A DNA stretch of 64,000 bases from Opisthocomus hoazin (lineage: Eukaryota > Chordata > Aves > Opisthocomiformes > Opisthocomidae): the NCBI RefSeq assembly GCF_030867145.1, contig NC_134414.1, positions 130,646,465 through 130,710,464 on the forward strand, in the 5' to 3' direction. The position numbers were made by a program, and so were the translations under genes. Shown piece after piece: positions 31,671 to 44,700 of this stretch. Position 1 is the stretch's first letter, and every line of letters starts with the position of its first letter. The notes beneath the pieces were generated by a model. That model was not told where the DNA came from. It made no database searches and saw only the letters and a list, made by a program, of their open reading frames with translations.

Positions 31671-31921
31671 TCATAGACCCACATAATAATTTGTGGTGAA
31701 AAGGACCTCCAGAGCACATCTACTCCAGCCCCTTCCTTAAAGTGTGTCCGTTTAGATCATGTTGCTCGGGGCAGTACCCAGCTGAGCCTTCAACAACTCC
31801 AAAGACAAGAGGATCCGCAGCCTCTTGAGGCAGCCTGTTCCAGTATTTGACCACCACCATGGTATATAAAAACGATAAAACCTACCTCCCCTTATTTACA
31901 ACTAGAATTTCCTGTGTCCTA
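31671..31921 (-). mobile_element. Old, diverged CR1 LINE 3' fragment, minus orientation
   Basis: On the minus strand the familiar CR1 landmarks are still legible but eroded: the AACAGGCTGCCTCAAGAGG block, the GGGCTGGAGTAGATG-like block, and a tail reduced to ATTATTATGTGGGTCTATGA. It is more divergent than the other copies in the window and so older or from another subfamily. Confidence 0.7.
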
Positions 31922-32062
31922 ACCTTTGCCTATTGCCATGCACCCCTGAGAACAGAGCTCTATCTTCCCCGCACTCTCAGGTGAGGTGGCTGCGGGGAGC
32001 AGCGAGGCCTCACACAGCCCCCCCCGCCCCCCTTCCCAGGGCTGGGCCAGCCCGGCTCCCAG

Positions 32063-32090
32063 CCTCGCCTCGCCTCGCCTCGCCTCGCCC
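32063..32090. repeat. (CCTCG)n pentanucleotide repeat
   Basis: About five perfect CCTCG/CGCCT units in the ZBTB11 CpG island. Confidence 0.95.
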
Positions 32091-32269
32091 CTCACGCTCC
32101 CACCCCCGGCCGCCGCTGCGGCATCTTTGTACCCGGGGGGGATCGCGGTGCTCCGGGGGCCACGGGTGCAAAACGCCACCAGGCCAGAGCGAGGGCTGCA
32201 AAGGCGCTCGCCCAGGGGCGGCCCCCGCTCCCACCGCCACGCCCGCCCGCGCAGGCTTCGCCCGGCCCT

Positions 32270-32280
32270 AAGATGGCCGC
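32270..32280 (+). promoter_or_regulatory. YY1-type motif (AAGATGGCCGC)
   Basis: Close to the YY1 consensus AAGATGGCGGC with one change. First of three such elements in the ZBTB11 core promoter. Confidence 0.55.
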
Positions 32281-32305
32281 TCCCAGCCTTCCGCTCGCCC
32301 GGCTC

Positions 32306-32317
32306 CAAGATGGCGGC
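32306..32317 (+). promoter_or_regulatory. YY1 motif (CAAGATGGCGGC)
   Basis: Perfect match to the extended YY1 consensus, which in CpG-island promoters typically lies at or just downstream of the transcription start with this orientation. It suggests initiation near 32.3 kb. Confidence 0.7.
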
Positions 32318-32406
32318 GGCGCTCCCCGAGTGCGAGCTGCGCCTTCCCTGAGCGGGCGCCCCTCCCCTGCGCGCGGGCTTCTGACCTCACTTCCTCTTGT
32401 GCAGCA

Positions 32407-32415
32407 GCCATTTTG
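32407..32415 (-). promoter_or_regulatory. YY1-type motif, inverted (GCCATTTTG)
   Basis: CAAAATGGC on the minus strand, the second common YY1 form. It follows an ETS-like CACTTCCTC element by a few bases. Confidence 0.55.
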
Positions 32416-32685
32416 TCTTTCCGTTGCTGCTGCTGCCCGAGCTTCTCCCTCCCACCCGCCGCCGCTGGCTGCGAAACTCCAGTTCCCCCCCGGGCCCGGC
32501 TCCCGCCGCCGGCGGGCCGCGCTCTCCGGCCTCCCCGCGCCTGGCCGAGGGGCCGGCGGGGGCGCGGGAGGCCCCGATCCTTCCTCCCCCAGCAGCGCGT
32601 GCTCCCCCTGCCCCGGGAGGCGCCTCCGCTGCCCCACGGAACCCCCCCGGCGAGGCCCGGGCCGCCCCCCCCGCGGGCGCGCCGC

Positions 32686-32691
32686 ATGTGA
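32686..32691 (+). promoter_or_regulatory. ZBTB11: Start-stop upstream ORF (ATGTGA) in ZBTB11 leader
   Basis: An ATG followed directly by TGA lies 111 bases upstream of the ZBTB11 start and in the same frame, with a weak to moderate context (CGC before the ATG). It supplies the in-frame stop that fixes 32797 as the first usable ATG. Start-stop elements are known to stall initiating ribosomes, and a role here is inference and depends on the transcript starting upstream. Confidence 0.55.
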
Positions 32692-32796
32692 CGGGCCCGG
32701 GCGGGCTCCGTCCCGCAGCCGCCTCCGCCCCGGGTGCAGAGCCTGACCCTCCGCGCCCCGGCGGCGAGGGGGGGCCCTCCATCCCCCCGCCCGGCC

Positions 32797-35700
32797 ATGT
32801 CCAGCGAGGAGAGCTACCTGGCCATCCTGCGCTACCTGACCAACGAACGGGAGCCCTACGCGCCGGGGACGGAGGGCAACGCCAAGCGGAAGATCCGCAA
32901 GGCGGCCGCCTGCTACGTGGTGCGCGGCGGGACCCTTTACTACCAGCGGCGGCAGCGGGACCAGCAGCGCTTCGCCGAGCTCGAGGTGGTGCTGCAGGCC
33001 GAGCGCCGCCACCGCCTCATCCGCGCCGCCCACCTGGGCCCCGACGGCGCCCACCGCACCCGCCTGCAGACCTGGCAGGGCCTCTCGCAGAAGTACTGGT
33101 GGCGAGGTGAGACCGGGCGGGCCGGGGGAGGGGGGGAGGCCGGGCTGGCCGTGCCGGTGCCGCCTCGGCGGGCGCAGCGTCCTGCGGGTTGGGGCCCGGC
33201 GAAGGGGGAGCGCGGCAGCGGCGTGGCGGCCTGCCCTCGGGGCGGGGGGCGGCGGCGCGTTCCCGGTGACCGGCTGCAGCCGCCGGTGGCGGCGCGTGGT
33301 CGTTGTGTTCGTCTCTTCGTTCCCGGGAGAAGCCGAGCGGACCGTGCTGATTCTCCCCTGGGCTCTGAGCGATGTCACCGCCGTTAGAAGTGGTAGCGTG
33401 CGAACGGCGGCCATTCCCGGTCGGGGCCTTTTTTGGGCCGAGCCCATGACTTTAGTATCCGTGTTCCCTTCGGATTTGGTGTTCTGCTTTTAGTCTTATG
33501 TATCCATTGAGCAAATATCCGCCCTTTCGGTTGCCCAGGTCCCAGTTTCTGTTGGTATTGCTTCTCTTGTGCTCCTTTTTTGGTCCATCAGTCAGTAACG
33601 CCTGTCATTTCAGCTTTAGTTTTCACTATCTTGATTTGGAGGCTTTTTGCTCTGGCTGCAGTCCATCCTTCCAGTCCAGATCTCATTGACTTGAAAACCT
33701 TTGAGAAGAAGAAGGATTTGGTGTCTCGAAGTTGACACATATGTTCTGGATGATGGCCGACTTGCCTTTATCTGGGTTCTCATCATCTGCCCGATATTGA
33801 ACTGTTCTGGCATCTACTGTCAACCTATGCTGGAAACTTCGTTAATGGACCTCAGTATATCCTCTCTTTGTCAGAAGAGGGCGTTCTGTGTTCTGTGTCT
33901 ATTGATCTACTTGGTTACCTTTATTTGCACAACCAATATTCACTCACTTGTTTCTCTTGCACTGAAAATACTAAAATTCATGCCCTGCTTTCAGTTCAAG
34001 TGTTTTGTTTCTTATCTGTGTCTCCTTGAAAGCATTGGTCTCCCCTGCCGTTATAATCCTCTTCTGCTGCTTTGTCTAGTGGACAGCAGCTTTGACCCAG
34101 TCATCGTCCTGAGATGAGTGCCAGTCTCCTGTGTCTGCTCTGTAACTGGGAAGCAGTGGGCTGGAGCGTGGCCCCGTGGCCAGGAAGGGTGTTAGATATG
34201 GGATTTGAAGACCAGAAACCTTCTGTCCTGAGAACTAGCTCTGGTTTTAGATTAAATCAAGGAAATGTAGAAATGTTTGAGGTGGGTGTGAATGTCTTGG
34301 GTTGGAGTGTCTCAGGTTGCCTGAAGTCTCTGTTTTCCCAATCCTTACGGAGATATGTAAGTAGTGATAGTCCATCTCATGCTCTGAAATGAGCAGTGCA
34401 AATCTGACTCCGTGTCGCCCAAGTTTTTGAGCTGTGCTAGATTTTGAACTGTGGAGACATGGCTGTTGTTATGTATGCTTTTCTGTTGTCCTAGTGAAGA
34501 AAATGAATTTGGGTTGAAAGCCAGACACTGAAAATGCCTTGGTACCTAGAAGAGGAGGCTGAGCTTAGGAACTGTTGAGTATCTAAAATTATTTAGTTAC
34601 ACCGGTTAAAGTACTGGTGGGAGATTAATTTCTTGAAATCTCGAAATCATAAGCAATCGATTCAAATCTGTGTTCTCAATACATATCGACGTCATTGCGT
34701 ATAACACAGTTGGTTCCAGTTTTGCAAAAGCCCTTGGGTGAGCCTTCCAATCCTTGTCCCCTTCAGTAAGGACAAGCTGAGATCCACTTGTGCTGGCTAA
34801 ATGCAGGACTGGGTTACAGCTTTCGTTGTCTTGGCATTTTTAAGGTGAACGTATAAATACAAATTTTTTTTCTAGTCTTAAAAATCTTTCTGGGAGGGTC
34901 TGCTTGATATACTGATGTTCTGAATGTCCTATGTCAAATTAACGGTGTATTACAGTAGTGATATACAATATCATACAACGGCGTGAGAGAAGCAGAACTG
35001 GTAAAAAGAAGCCAGAGAAGGAAAGTGTAGGTGACGGACTTCGTTTTTCTGAGTAAATATGTAATATTGTTTTGCTAATCACCTACATATTTAATGATAT
35101 GTTTAAGGTAAGTTAATTGAAGATAGAAGCCTAATTAAGCTCCATTAATTTGTCTTAGGTATTCTTAAGCAGGTTAAAGATTACATTAAAGAATGCAGCA
35201 AATGCCAGGAAAAGCTAGATCGCTCTAGATCTCTGTCAGATCCTTCTGAAATGCTGGAGGAACTAGGACTGGATGCCAAATCTCATGAAGACAGTAATGA
35301 AACAGATGATGAATTGAGTAATACAACATCAGTCCCAGATGCGTCCCCAAAGCCCATGAAGAAGAAGCCTATAGCGAAGCATGAGCTTGTATTTGTAAGT
35401 ACCTTTGTTTACATCTGAATGTATTAAAGATGTTTGTTAATGCATTCTTAGTCACATAGTTATTTTCCATTGTTGTGATAATCTTGTAATAATAAGACAA
35501 CATAAATTTTGCCAAAGATACTCAAAGTGTAGAAATGAGTTACTGGTATATATGACGTGAAATTAATTATAGCGTATCGCTTTTGGAAAATAAAAGCACC
35601 CTGACTCCTATTTATGTATATAGGACCCAAGGGAAAATGAATGGCCAAAGTATAAGTAGTAAAGCATCACATATAAGATTCTCATGGAAACTTTATCTGT

Positions 35701-38700
35701 TCATTAATAAATGATGCTGTATTTGTATATAAAATTTCTGATGATGACTGGGGGCTCATACGCGTGTAAAGACTTTTGAATCTAGAAACCATTTTGGACT
35801 GTGGCATTGAAAAACACGGTCAAAGAATTGTTTGAATAGCCAAGTCTTCCCATTTTTCCAGTTGTCTATTTTAACTGTGTTTGGAGGGAGGGTGAGACTT
35901 GATGCATTTAAAGAAAGAAAACAGTAGTAAAGTTAAGCTTTATATTATAGGGGCTTGAACTGATTGTACGGTTGCAGAAAATAATCCTTTTCTGTGTTTC
36001 AATGTGAATGCTTAAAAAGGCGCAGTCTAAATGTAATGAAGTTCTCATAATGTTGTTTATGACAGGTTGACAGTAAGGGCCTTGTGAAGCAGTCATCTTC
36101 CAAACATTGTCTGTCGGTCTTAAACCAACTGAATCAGCAGAGGCTTTCCAATCAGTTCTGTGATGTGACTCTGCTGATTGAAGGAGAGGAGTACAGAGCT
36201 CACAAATCTGTCTTGGCAGCCAACAGCGAGTACTTCCGAGAGCTCTTCATTGAAAAGGGAGCTGTCTCTAGTCATGAAGCTGTAGTGGATCTGTCAGGTG
36301 AATTGTTGTGGGTTTCAAAGCTAGAAATCATATCCTAAGTAAGGTGTATGGTATTTGATTCAGTCTTTTGAGTATTCAAGACAACCAAATATTTTATCTT
36401 TTTTTCTCTTTTTTTAATCTAAAAGTATTTTCTGTGAATTTTAATGCTGAAGTGATCACTCTGGTTTTGCATGATCTGGTCTTTCATGTTGAATGGACTA
36501 TAGGATTTAATATTAAAATTTCTGAGAAGCTTTGGATTGATTTTTACCTTGCTTAGGCATGTTTTCTCGTTGTATTGTTCACAAACATTAAAAAAGGGAA
36601 CATAATCAAATGGTTTTATATACATCAAGAGGGAATGTTGACAAGCTGCTCGGAGAGCTGTTTTGCTGAGCAAACAATTGTTTCTTATGTCTGTGAAACA
36701 CTATTATGCATGTTTCTGCTTACTGCTCAAACCTTCTGGTACCTTAAAGATAGGAGATGACCCTAAAATAAATGTTCTAAAAATAGCTTTGTAGTGATGA
36801 AGAGTACTGTGCAGAACATATGCCTACTGTGTTGCTTTCTCGTTAGTTTCTTAACTAAGTCTGTCCCTGCATGAAGAATAGACATGCACGAACAATAGAT
36901 TTCTAGTGTGATGGTCCAGAAGGTCCTCTAAATTAAATATTTGATTTATGATTTACAGAACTGTATAAAATTATACCAAATGCTTATTTTTATGCATTTC
37001 TATCAATATATCCATATCTTTATTTTTTTATTAGCCACTTTTTTGTCTTACTTTTCTGCCACATCACTTAAGTAAGTCCTGACTACTTTCTGAATGTAGC
37101 AGGTTCAGAAAGACTTTGGTTCAATTAGGGTTAGTCTGCTTCAAAAATATTGTAGCTCTCCCAGCATCTTGAAACGTTCTTACTGTGAAGCTACCTCAGT
37201 TCTGCTTACTTACTGGAGAAGTTAGCTGAGCTTACTTCCACGTGGAAAATACAGAAGGAGGATGCTTTTGCATAAATGATAATTAATTGAGTCGCAGTGG
37301 AGGGGCTTCAACGTTATGTGCAAGCGTGTGTCACTCTAAATTTCACACTTAACTATGTCAGAGGTGAACTGTTGTATCCATCATGGGATGTTTTGGTGTA
37401 ATTCGGGATCATCAGTGTTTGCTCTAATCTCGTGTTTTATTCCTGGTAGGGTTCTGCAAGTCCAGCTTCCTGCCTCTGTTGGAATTTGCTTATACTGCAG
37501 AATTAACTTTTGACTTCTGTAGCATGGCGGAAGTGGCCATGCTTGCCCGGCATCTCTTCATGTCGGAGGTCCTTGAAATCTGTGAAAATGTGCACAAACA
37601 GATGGAAGAGAAACAAATTACAGTGTACCAGAAGGGGGATATTCAAACAGTAGAGTCAACACAGAGTTTAGCAGAGCAGGCTGAAGTTGAGGCACAGCCC
37701 GTGGATGGTGATGGGCAACCTGAGCTCACCGCCCGTGCAGAGCCAGTGGCTGTGAATGGAGCTCCTTGCTCTGCTGGGACAGAGGAGGCAGCGGCACCCC
37801 AGCCTGACCTCCTGCCCCCAGAGCCTGCAGAGGCCGCTCTGGATGATCTTTCGAAGCCTGTGGAGCAGTGTCAAACAACTGAAAATGACATCAAGGTGCA
37901 GCTGCTGGAGGGCATTGCGAATAGCACTGTGTCTGTCATGGAGGCTGAGCCATCGGACACGCAAGCCATGGACATGCAAAGCCAAATGGAAATTGAGGCA
38001 GATAAAAGTGAAAGTGGTAAAGCAAATGTGGATGCTGCTTCTGAAGACTCCTCAGAAACACTCAAGCAAAAACCTGGCAGGCAAAGTAAAGAACAGAGCG
38101 TTTCAGTTTCACAGCCGGAAAGCCTAGCGTCCAGCCAAGATGATACTTACAAAAGCAAACTTCGTCAGCGTTCTGTTAGTGAAGGGGGATATATCAGATT
38201 GCATAAAGGAATTGAAAAAAAACTGCAAAATAGAAAGACAAATCCGAAATCTGCAATACAGCAGGTATTCTATCTGTCCTTAGGCCTGTTGTCAGTAGTC
38301 GTCCAGTGTTTCAAGACCAATCTGAAAAGACTATTTCCCGATTCCAAGCGCAGTCTGGCAAATGTTTTTCGTTTTTTTGAGCAATTAACACTACTGCAAA
38401 CCAAAGTAACTACTCAGATGTGACAGTTGTGTAAAAAAAAAAAAACAAAACAAAAATAAAAAACCAACCCCCCAAAAATCCATTGGTGTCAAAATTTGTT
38501 CCATATTGAAGATCTTTAGAATGCTCAGTGACCTTAGCCCAGCTGGAGTATCTTCTCACAGCTTCTTATGATTGGGTAGAAGGTGTATCTTCTCCCTAAA
38601 ATTCTTAATGATCTGAGAATTTGATTGTTAACTGGTGTGTATGCATGTCAGTCATAGACAAATGTGTTCATCTGTTAGAGGAGGGAGACCCTATATTTGT

Positions 38701-41700
38701 TAAGACTTGAAAACAGGGCATTGGGGATGAAAAATTTTACATCCTATATAGATCTTCAGACATAGTCATAAGTCACAATAATGCAGTCCTGCTCCCTTCA
38801 TATTGGGGTCAGTTGAAAAAAAAATGCTCAAAGAGCACTAATATTAAAAAGTCTAGCACTCGGACATATTAAAAGTTCAGTAATTGAACTAGTTGTTTCA
38901 ATTTTTTTAATTTTTTTTTTATAGTGAAACGGTCTTAGTCTTTCCCCATCAGGAGACTTTCCTCTTTCAGTGCCTATGGATAGCTGATATTCACCTCACC
39001 GAGCATTAATGCATTCATTTTTGTGACAGAGTACACTTTGCCTTACTCATTCCACATTGGCTAAATCTTACGAAGAACTTAATTTCCAGAGGTGTTCTCT
39101 GAGACGTTTACATGCTAGAGCCACATGCAGGGGGATAATTTGTTATCGTTACAACACCCTCATGGACAGGAATTGTAGGGTTAGTCTCCTAAGATGTACG
39201 ACTTAAAGGCCAGATGTTAAAACCAGCACAATCAAAATATTTGAGCAACCTATTTATGATGGTTGGAGAATGACAAGTTTTTATTCTGTTCTGGGAGGGG
39301 CGATATCTACTTTCAGGAACAGCCCCTGTTAACTTATTTTGCAGTTTTTAAATCTGGCCCCTTGACAGATGAGCTCTACAGACAGCGGCCACCTATGGAA
39401 AGCAGAATTTGGTTTAGATAATTTCTTAGAATTGGATTCAGGAATAGGTTTCTGCTTTCCTAACTCATTTCATAGCTTTTAGCATTTTTGTCTCGTGCAT
39501 CACTCAACTCCTTGCCTCCCCAACCCCATGGCACTGAATGTTCTGTAAGCATTGGGAACGAGACGCTTCTTCCTGAGTTCCTAGTTCTGATGCTGGAAGA
39601 ATAACAGGAAAGAGAGGTTGCAGGAAAAATGCTGCTTACTTTTGAATTATAGTAATTGTAGTGGGCATGGAGATGTTGGGGATAAAGCGTGCTTTGTATG
39701 AATGGATTATTTTTCAAGCTCTTACTAATGATCTGCTGAACAAAATTATTTTTGTGGCTTCAGAATTTAGCCAAGTTTGCATAAATTTTCAGAGCAACAG
39801 CAAAATGTGGGAAAAAAAAAAAAAAAACAACATTGTCCCTGTGTTGAGTTTCAGTTTGGTTTTGAGACATGGAAGGGCTAGCACGTTTTCAGAAACTGCG
39901 AGATAGCTCACTTGTTGAGAGAACAGGAAGAAGAAATGGGGATGCATTGTATTTTTTTCCCTTGCCTTATTCTCAGAAACCTGAAGGGGAGATACCTGAC
40001 ACAGGAAATTTCAGCCTGCTTACTTACAGTTTGGCTTTTAAAGAATTTGACAGCAAATTTCTACAAAGGAAAGCAAGATTATCAGCTCCAGGTGGCACTG
40101 CCAATACTGCCTAAAAAAACCACTAGTGCCTAACAAAAAAAAAAAAAAAACAACAAAAAAAACCAAAAGTAAAGCTGGAATGCTTGTAACCAGAAAGAAC
40201 TTTGCTTAAATACTGTAAATATTTTTACAGATTATTAATAACTCAGGTTTTACTGGCTGGTAAAAATTAATTAGGCCACGTTTTGTAGTAAAGCAAATGT
40301 AAATCCTGAGAAGGGAGGTTGGAGTTTAGTAAAGGGTTGGAAACGTTTGGTAGAAATTGTGACTGGCAGTACTTTATGGTTCCTCTGTAACTGTCTGTTA
40401 GCTCTTACTGAGGCAGTTACTTAGGGCTGACTAGTTAGTTGTCTCTGAACTGGTAAGTCATTGTCTGCCTATAACTGTAATCAGTTTATGGTTTTAAAAG
40501 ATGACCATTTTTTCACCCCACCATGACATCTGTAGTTTTGCAGTGAACTGAAAGGGGATAATAACTTTCTAGCAGCTAAGTAAACTGAGCAAAATTTGGT
40601 GGTAGTATAGTAACACACAGAAACATCAGCTTTTAGTACTAACTTGCAGAGGAAGTATAAAGTGCAGCGTAGTAAAGTTCATTCATGGGTTACCTTTTTC
40701 CAACTTAGGTTGCCATGAAGCTGGTACAAAGAGGAAAAAAAATGAAACAGCCCAAAAGAGAGACCTCGGAAAACAATGAAGTAGAAGCTCAGCACAAATG
40801 CACGGAGTGTGGAATGGTGTTCCAGCGGCGCTATGCACTTATCATGCACACACTGAAACATGAAAGATCTAAAGATTATAAATGCCCAGTAAGTTTGGTT
40901 TTTAGTTTTTTTTTCCCTTTTTTCCTCTGTAAACCTCCCTCTGTATGAAAATTCATTCAGTAATGACATTAGTAATTATTTTTCTTGACTCTTTTCGTAC
41001 ATGTATTTGTTTTCCTTATGGATTTCAGAGATGACTGCAGCTCTGATCGGGATGGAGTGGTGTAAAATGTGGTGCAGTCATATGGGCTGACAGCACCATG
41101 TGACATGGGAGTGCACTTGTTACTCAGGACAGTGCTGGAGTGGCCTTTAGTTTTAACCTTACCAGTAAATTTGCAACTGTGTTTAGATTAGCCTGGAAGT
41201 TAGCCTCATTGGGACGTGATCGGTGATTCTGTCAGTAGCAGCAAAATTCAAAAGTTACAACTGTTAATTAACCAGAGATAAAATGCCTATTGGAGTCAGG
41301 TTATAGACCTAGCTAATCATATCACTGTACTTAAAACATTTCATTACCTTGTTTTTTTAAAAAATAATTTTGGAGTATTAAATGCAAATTAAAGTTGGAA
41401 TATTTTCTTTCATAGTTATGTAAAAAAGAATTCCATTATGGTGCCTCCCTGCGAGCCCATCTTGTCCGGCATACTCGGAAGACTGAAGTGAATGCTGCGG
41501 CTGCTACTGTAGAAGAGACAGGCGTGTCTTCGGTGAAAGGGAGAACTAAACGGGAATTCATATGTGATATATGTGGGAGGACTCTACCTAAGCTCTATTC
41601 TCTCAGAATACATATGCTCAAACATACGGGTGTAAAACCGCATGCGTGCAAGGTAAAGAGAAAGTCCTTTTACTGTGAAATCAATTCGGTAATGTTTTCG

Positions 41701-44700
41701 TGGTATTTTAGTATTGACACTCTGTCCTAAGATTGATTTATGTCAGTTCAGAATAGGGAAAACTACTGTAGTATTCCTGATGAAAATTCTTGTAGTCTAA
41801 GACTGAGAAAACTAGAATGAAGTTGAATCATGAAAATTCATATTCCTGTTTCTAGAATTTCTTCCCTTGAGTATTCTTTTTTAACAGACCAGTTCTGCCA
41901 CTAGTGGGAAACCACAGGCTTGGCTGTCCTGGTTCCCAAGAAACACAGGAGGTTTGGTTTTGTTTGAAGTTAAACAGCTATTACATACTGAGTTTTTTTT
42001 TCCTATTCCACTGGATATGGATTTTTTTAGGTTTGTGGAAAGACCTTTACGTATAAGCATGGATTAAAAATGCACTTAGCTCTCCATGAAGTACAGAAAC
42101 AGTTCAAGTGTGACTTGTGTGAGAAGTCTTTTGTCACAAAAAGAAGTCTTCAGGAACACATGAGCATTCATACAGGTAAGTGATGAGAAAGAGGATCCTT
42201 TTACTTTGGTTAGTTATTATTGTATGCTGCTGAACTTTACCGTTGTTCTTCAGTGTCAAAGGAACTGTTTGTGAAAATAAATAGTAGTTTCTCCTTTTTC
42301 TTCTGCTGATTAAGCAGCTGAGACAGAGGTAAATAGTAATTTTACATTTATTTTCTGGGCTTATTTTACCACAGTTTAATGTTATTATGCAAATGTTCTA
42401 TGCAAGAACGGAGAGTCATGGTTGGTCTGTTCTTATGTTTTCATGTACGTATTTAATGCCTGTATCATGCCAATTCATTGAAGATAGGCAACAGGCTGGA
42501 ATGTTCTGGAGCACTTAGACTTCCAGTCTACCCTTTCAGCGGAAAACGTGCCAAGTTAAATCTCTGAGAATCTCCATACATATTTTCTACAAGATTTGCT
42601 GTACTAATACTGAAATTTTATAAAACTTGGTATCTTGAAAGATCTTAGCATGTGAAAGATGACAACATAATAATTTAATACAAGCAGAGTATTAAAATTG
42701 TAATGTGTGGAAATTGCATGTGTTTCTTGTTTCCCGAGGCAGAATCAAAAGTAAGAGACATAAAAAATATATATAAAATACATAGTTCCAGAAATGATGA
42801 AATTTGTATTAGTACTCAGCACTCCTAAATTGACGAATTGGAGCAGAAAACTTTTATTTTAAGGTGGTGTTCCACAAATTCAAGACGTGGGTCATCTGTA
42901 AGCAATGCTGCGTTGCTGGAGAAGTTGCATCTTATATGAACACAGGCAACTGGGGGTTTTTTCACACAGGGCAGTTGTTTAGGCTGTTCACGTTTCATGA
43001 GTAATTAGTAGCTGCAGTGTTGCACCTGTGCTTAAAAAGTGCAAGAAAGTAATTTAAGAGTTGCTACTTCCCTCTCTGTGTATTATTATATTGGCACATA
43101 CGAAATACACTTAAAAATTCCATCTGTGTGTAATTAAACCAACTTCTCTTTGTAGCACTGCTCTGATTACTCATCATAAATCATATGAGAAAAAAGAAAA
43201 CACTCTCACAAAGTACTCCAGAGATATGGAGGCCTGGCTTTGTAACATGTTTTGTCTTGTTTTTGTCAGGAGAATCCAAGTATCTTTGCTCCATCTGTGG
43301 AAAATCTTTCCACAGGGCATCAGGACTCAGTAAGCACATAAAGAAACACCAGCCAAAGCCCGAAGTTCGTGGATATCAGTGTACTCAGTAAGTTGGTTGG
43401 TGGGATTTTTTGGTGGACTTCTTTTCTTAATGTTAATGATCCTAGTAATTGTAAAGATTAAAAGTAGCTCCTTGTTGTGGCGTAAAACTGTTCACTGGCC
43501 TGAAATAAGACTTTTAAAGCGCAAAAGTAAAAAAAAATGCACTTTTGTTAATACAGGCATTGGAGAGCAAAAGCTTGATTTTTTTAACTGTTACCTACCT
43601 AGCTCTAGTTTCATGCAGTTGTTTTCTGATGAGCATGTTTGCACTTGTAGCTGCAATCAGTAGCTATGTGGTTTTAAAGCTCCCTTGTAGGACAAATAGA
43701 AGAATGGTAAGCTGGTCAGACGTGAAGGGCCTTCAGCCTGTTCCTGCCCTCTTTTAGTGTGGTAGTTGATTTCAGTTTAACTTCAAAATTTCCTGTACAG
43801 TCTGCCATGTCACGTACTTGTCTGAACTGCAATACACACTGTGTTTAGCAAACAGTTCTGCGGGAACATCATACATTAAGACTCACTGACTGTTGCTGTT
43901 AACTTGATTATAAATCTTACATGATCACTTCGATATCTCTGCATTATGACTTTAGTTTATCAGAAACTCTCTAACTGGAAAGAGCGTGTCTCCTAGTGCG
44001 TTAGCAAAACATGGGTACTTTTTCCCTGGCCAAACAGATTGTAGAGAGAATCTTTCAAGTGACCTGCAGAAGCACAGATGGTGCTTAGTTTCCAAACTGT
44101 CAGTTAGGTCTCTGGAAAACTCTCTCAGGTATGAAGAGGAGTTGTATAATTTATATGATTTGCCTGTATACAACTCATGGTTTTAATGAAAGCTATCATC
44201 GAAAGTATTGTTTAAAGTATCTCTGGCAGTGCTGCTGTGTGCTAGCAAAAATAGTATTTTCTAACTGCTGAAAACTCACTTTAATTCTGTCAGCAACATT
44301 TTTATTTAGTACTTTGTAATGCTAAAAAATATTGTTCCTAGACATATGAAGAACAGAGCTAATAGGGTCCACAACAGGGACAGAACTGTTTAATCAAACG
44401 TACTAGGGAAAGCAGTTTTGGTTTTGGAAGAGACATCTATTTTAAAAATAAAAGTTTTTACTGAAGGCAGTATAGCCATGGATGCAAAAGATCACCTTGA
44501 CAGAGAAGATACTTTGATTCCCCAGCTCCTGCAGAACAGACACAGTCCTTGTTTATTCTGCAGCAAAAATCTTTACTAAGAATATAATGTTGTCACAAAT
44601 TGTTTAGAGAGCTTCACTAAGCAATCACCGGGCTTCAGTTTTCTGACTTAGTGTGTAAATCTCCCTGTGAAGCTTTGATCTGAGCTTCTGGCCCAGCGGA

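Larger units (their letters stand above)
31975..33460. promoter_or_regulatory. ZBTB11: CpG island, ZBTB11 promoter and first exon
   Basis: Very GC- and CpG-rich DNA covers the upstream region, 5' UTR, coding exon 1 and start of intron 1 of ZBTB11. There is no TATA box. Three YY1-type motifs and an ETS-like CTTCC (about 32388-32395) lie 380-530 bases upstream of the ATG, so transcription probably starts near 32.3-32.45 kb. The human locus has a divergent antisense lncRNA at this promoter, and a counterpart here cannot be judged from sequence. Confidence 0.8.

Noticed and set aside
32734-32796. Possible N-terminal extension of ZBTB11
   Set aside because: The frame is open but begins with GTG, and the conserved MSSEESY start lies at 32797, the first in-frame ATG after a TGA at 32689.
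32092-33447. A long minus-strand open frame (about 450 codons) opposite ZBTB11 exon 1
   Set aside because: It lies wholly in the CpG island where stop codons are rare, is Arg/Pro/Gly/Ala-rich without domain structure, and is antisense to a certain coding exon.
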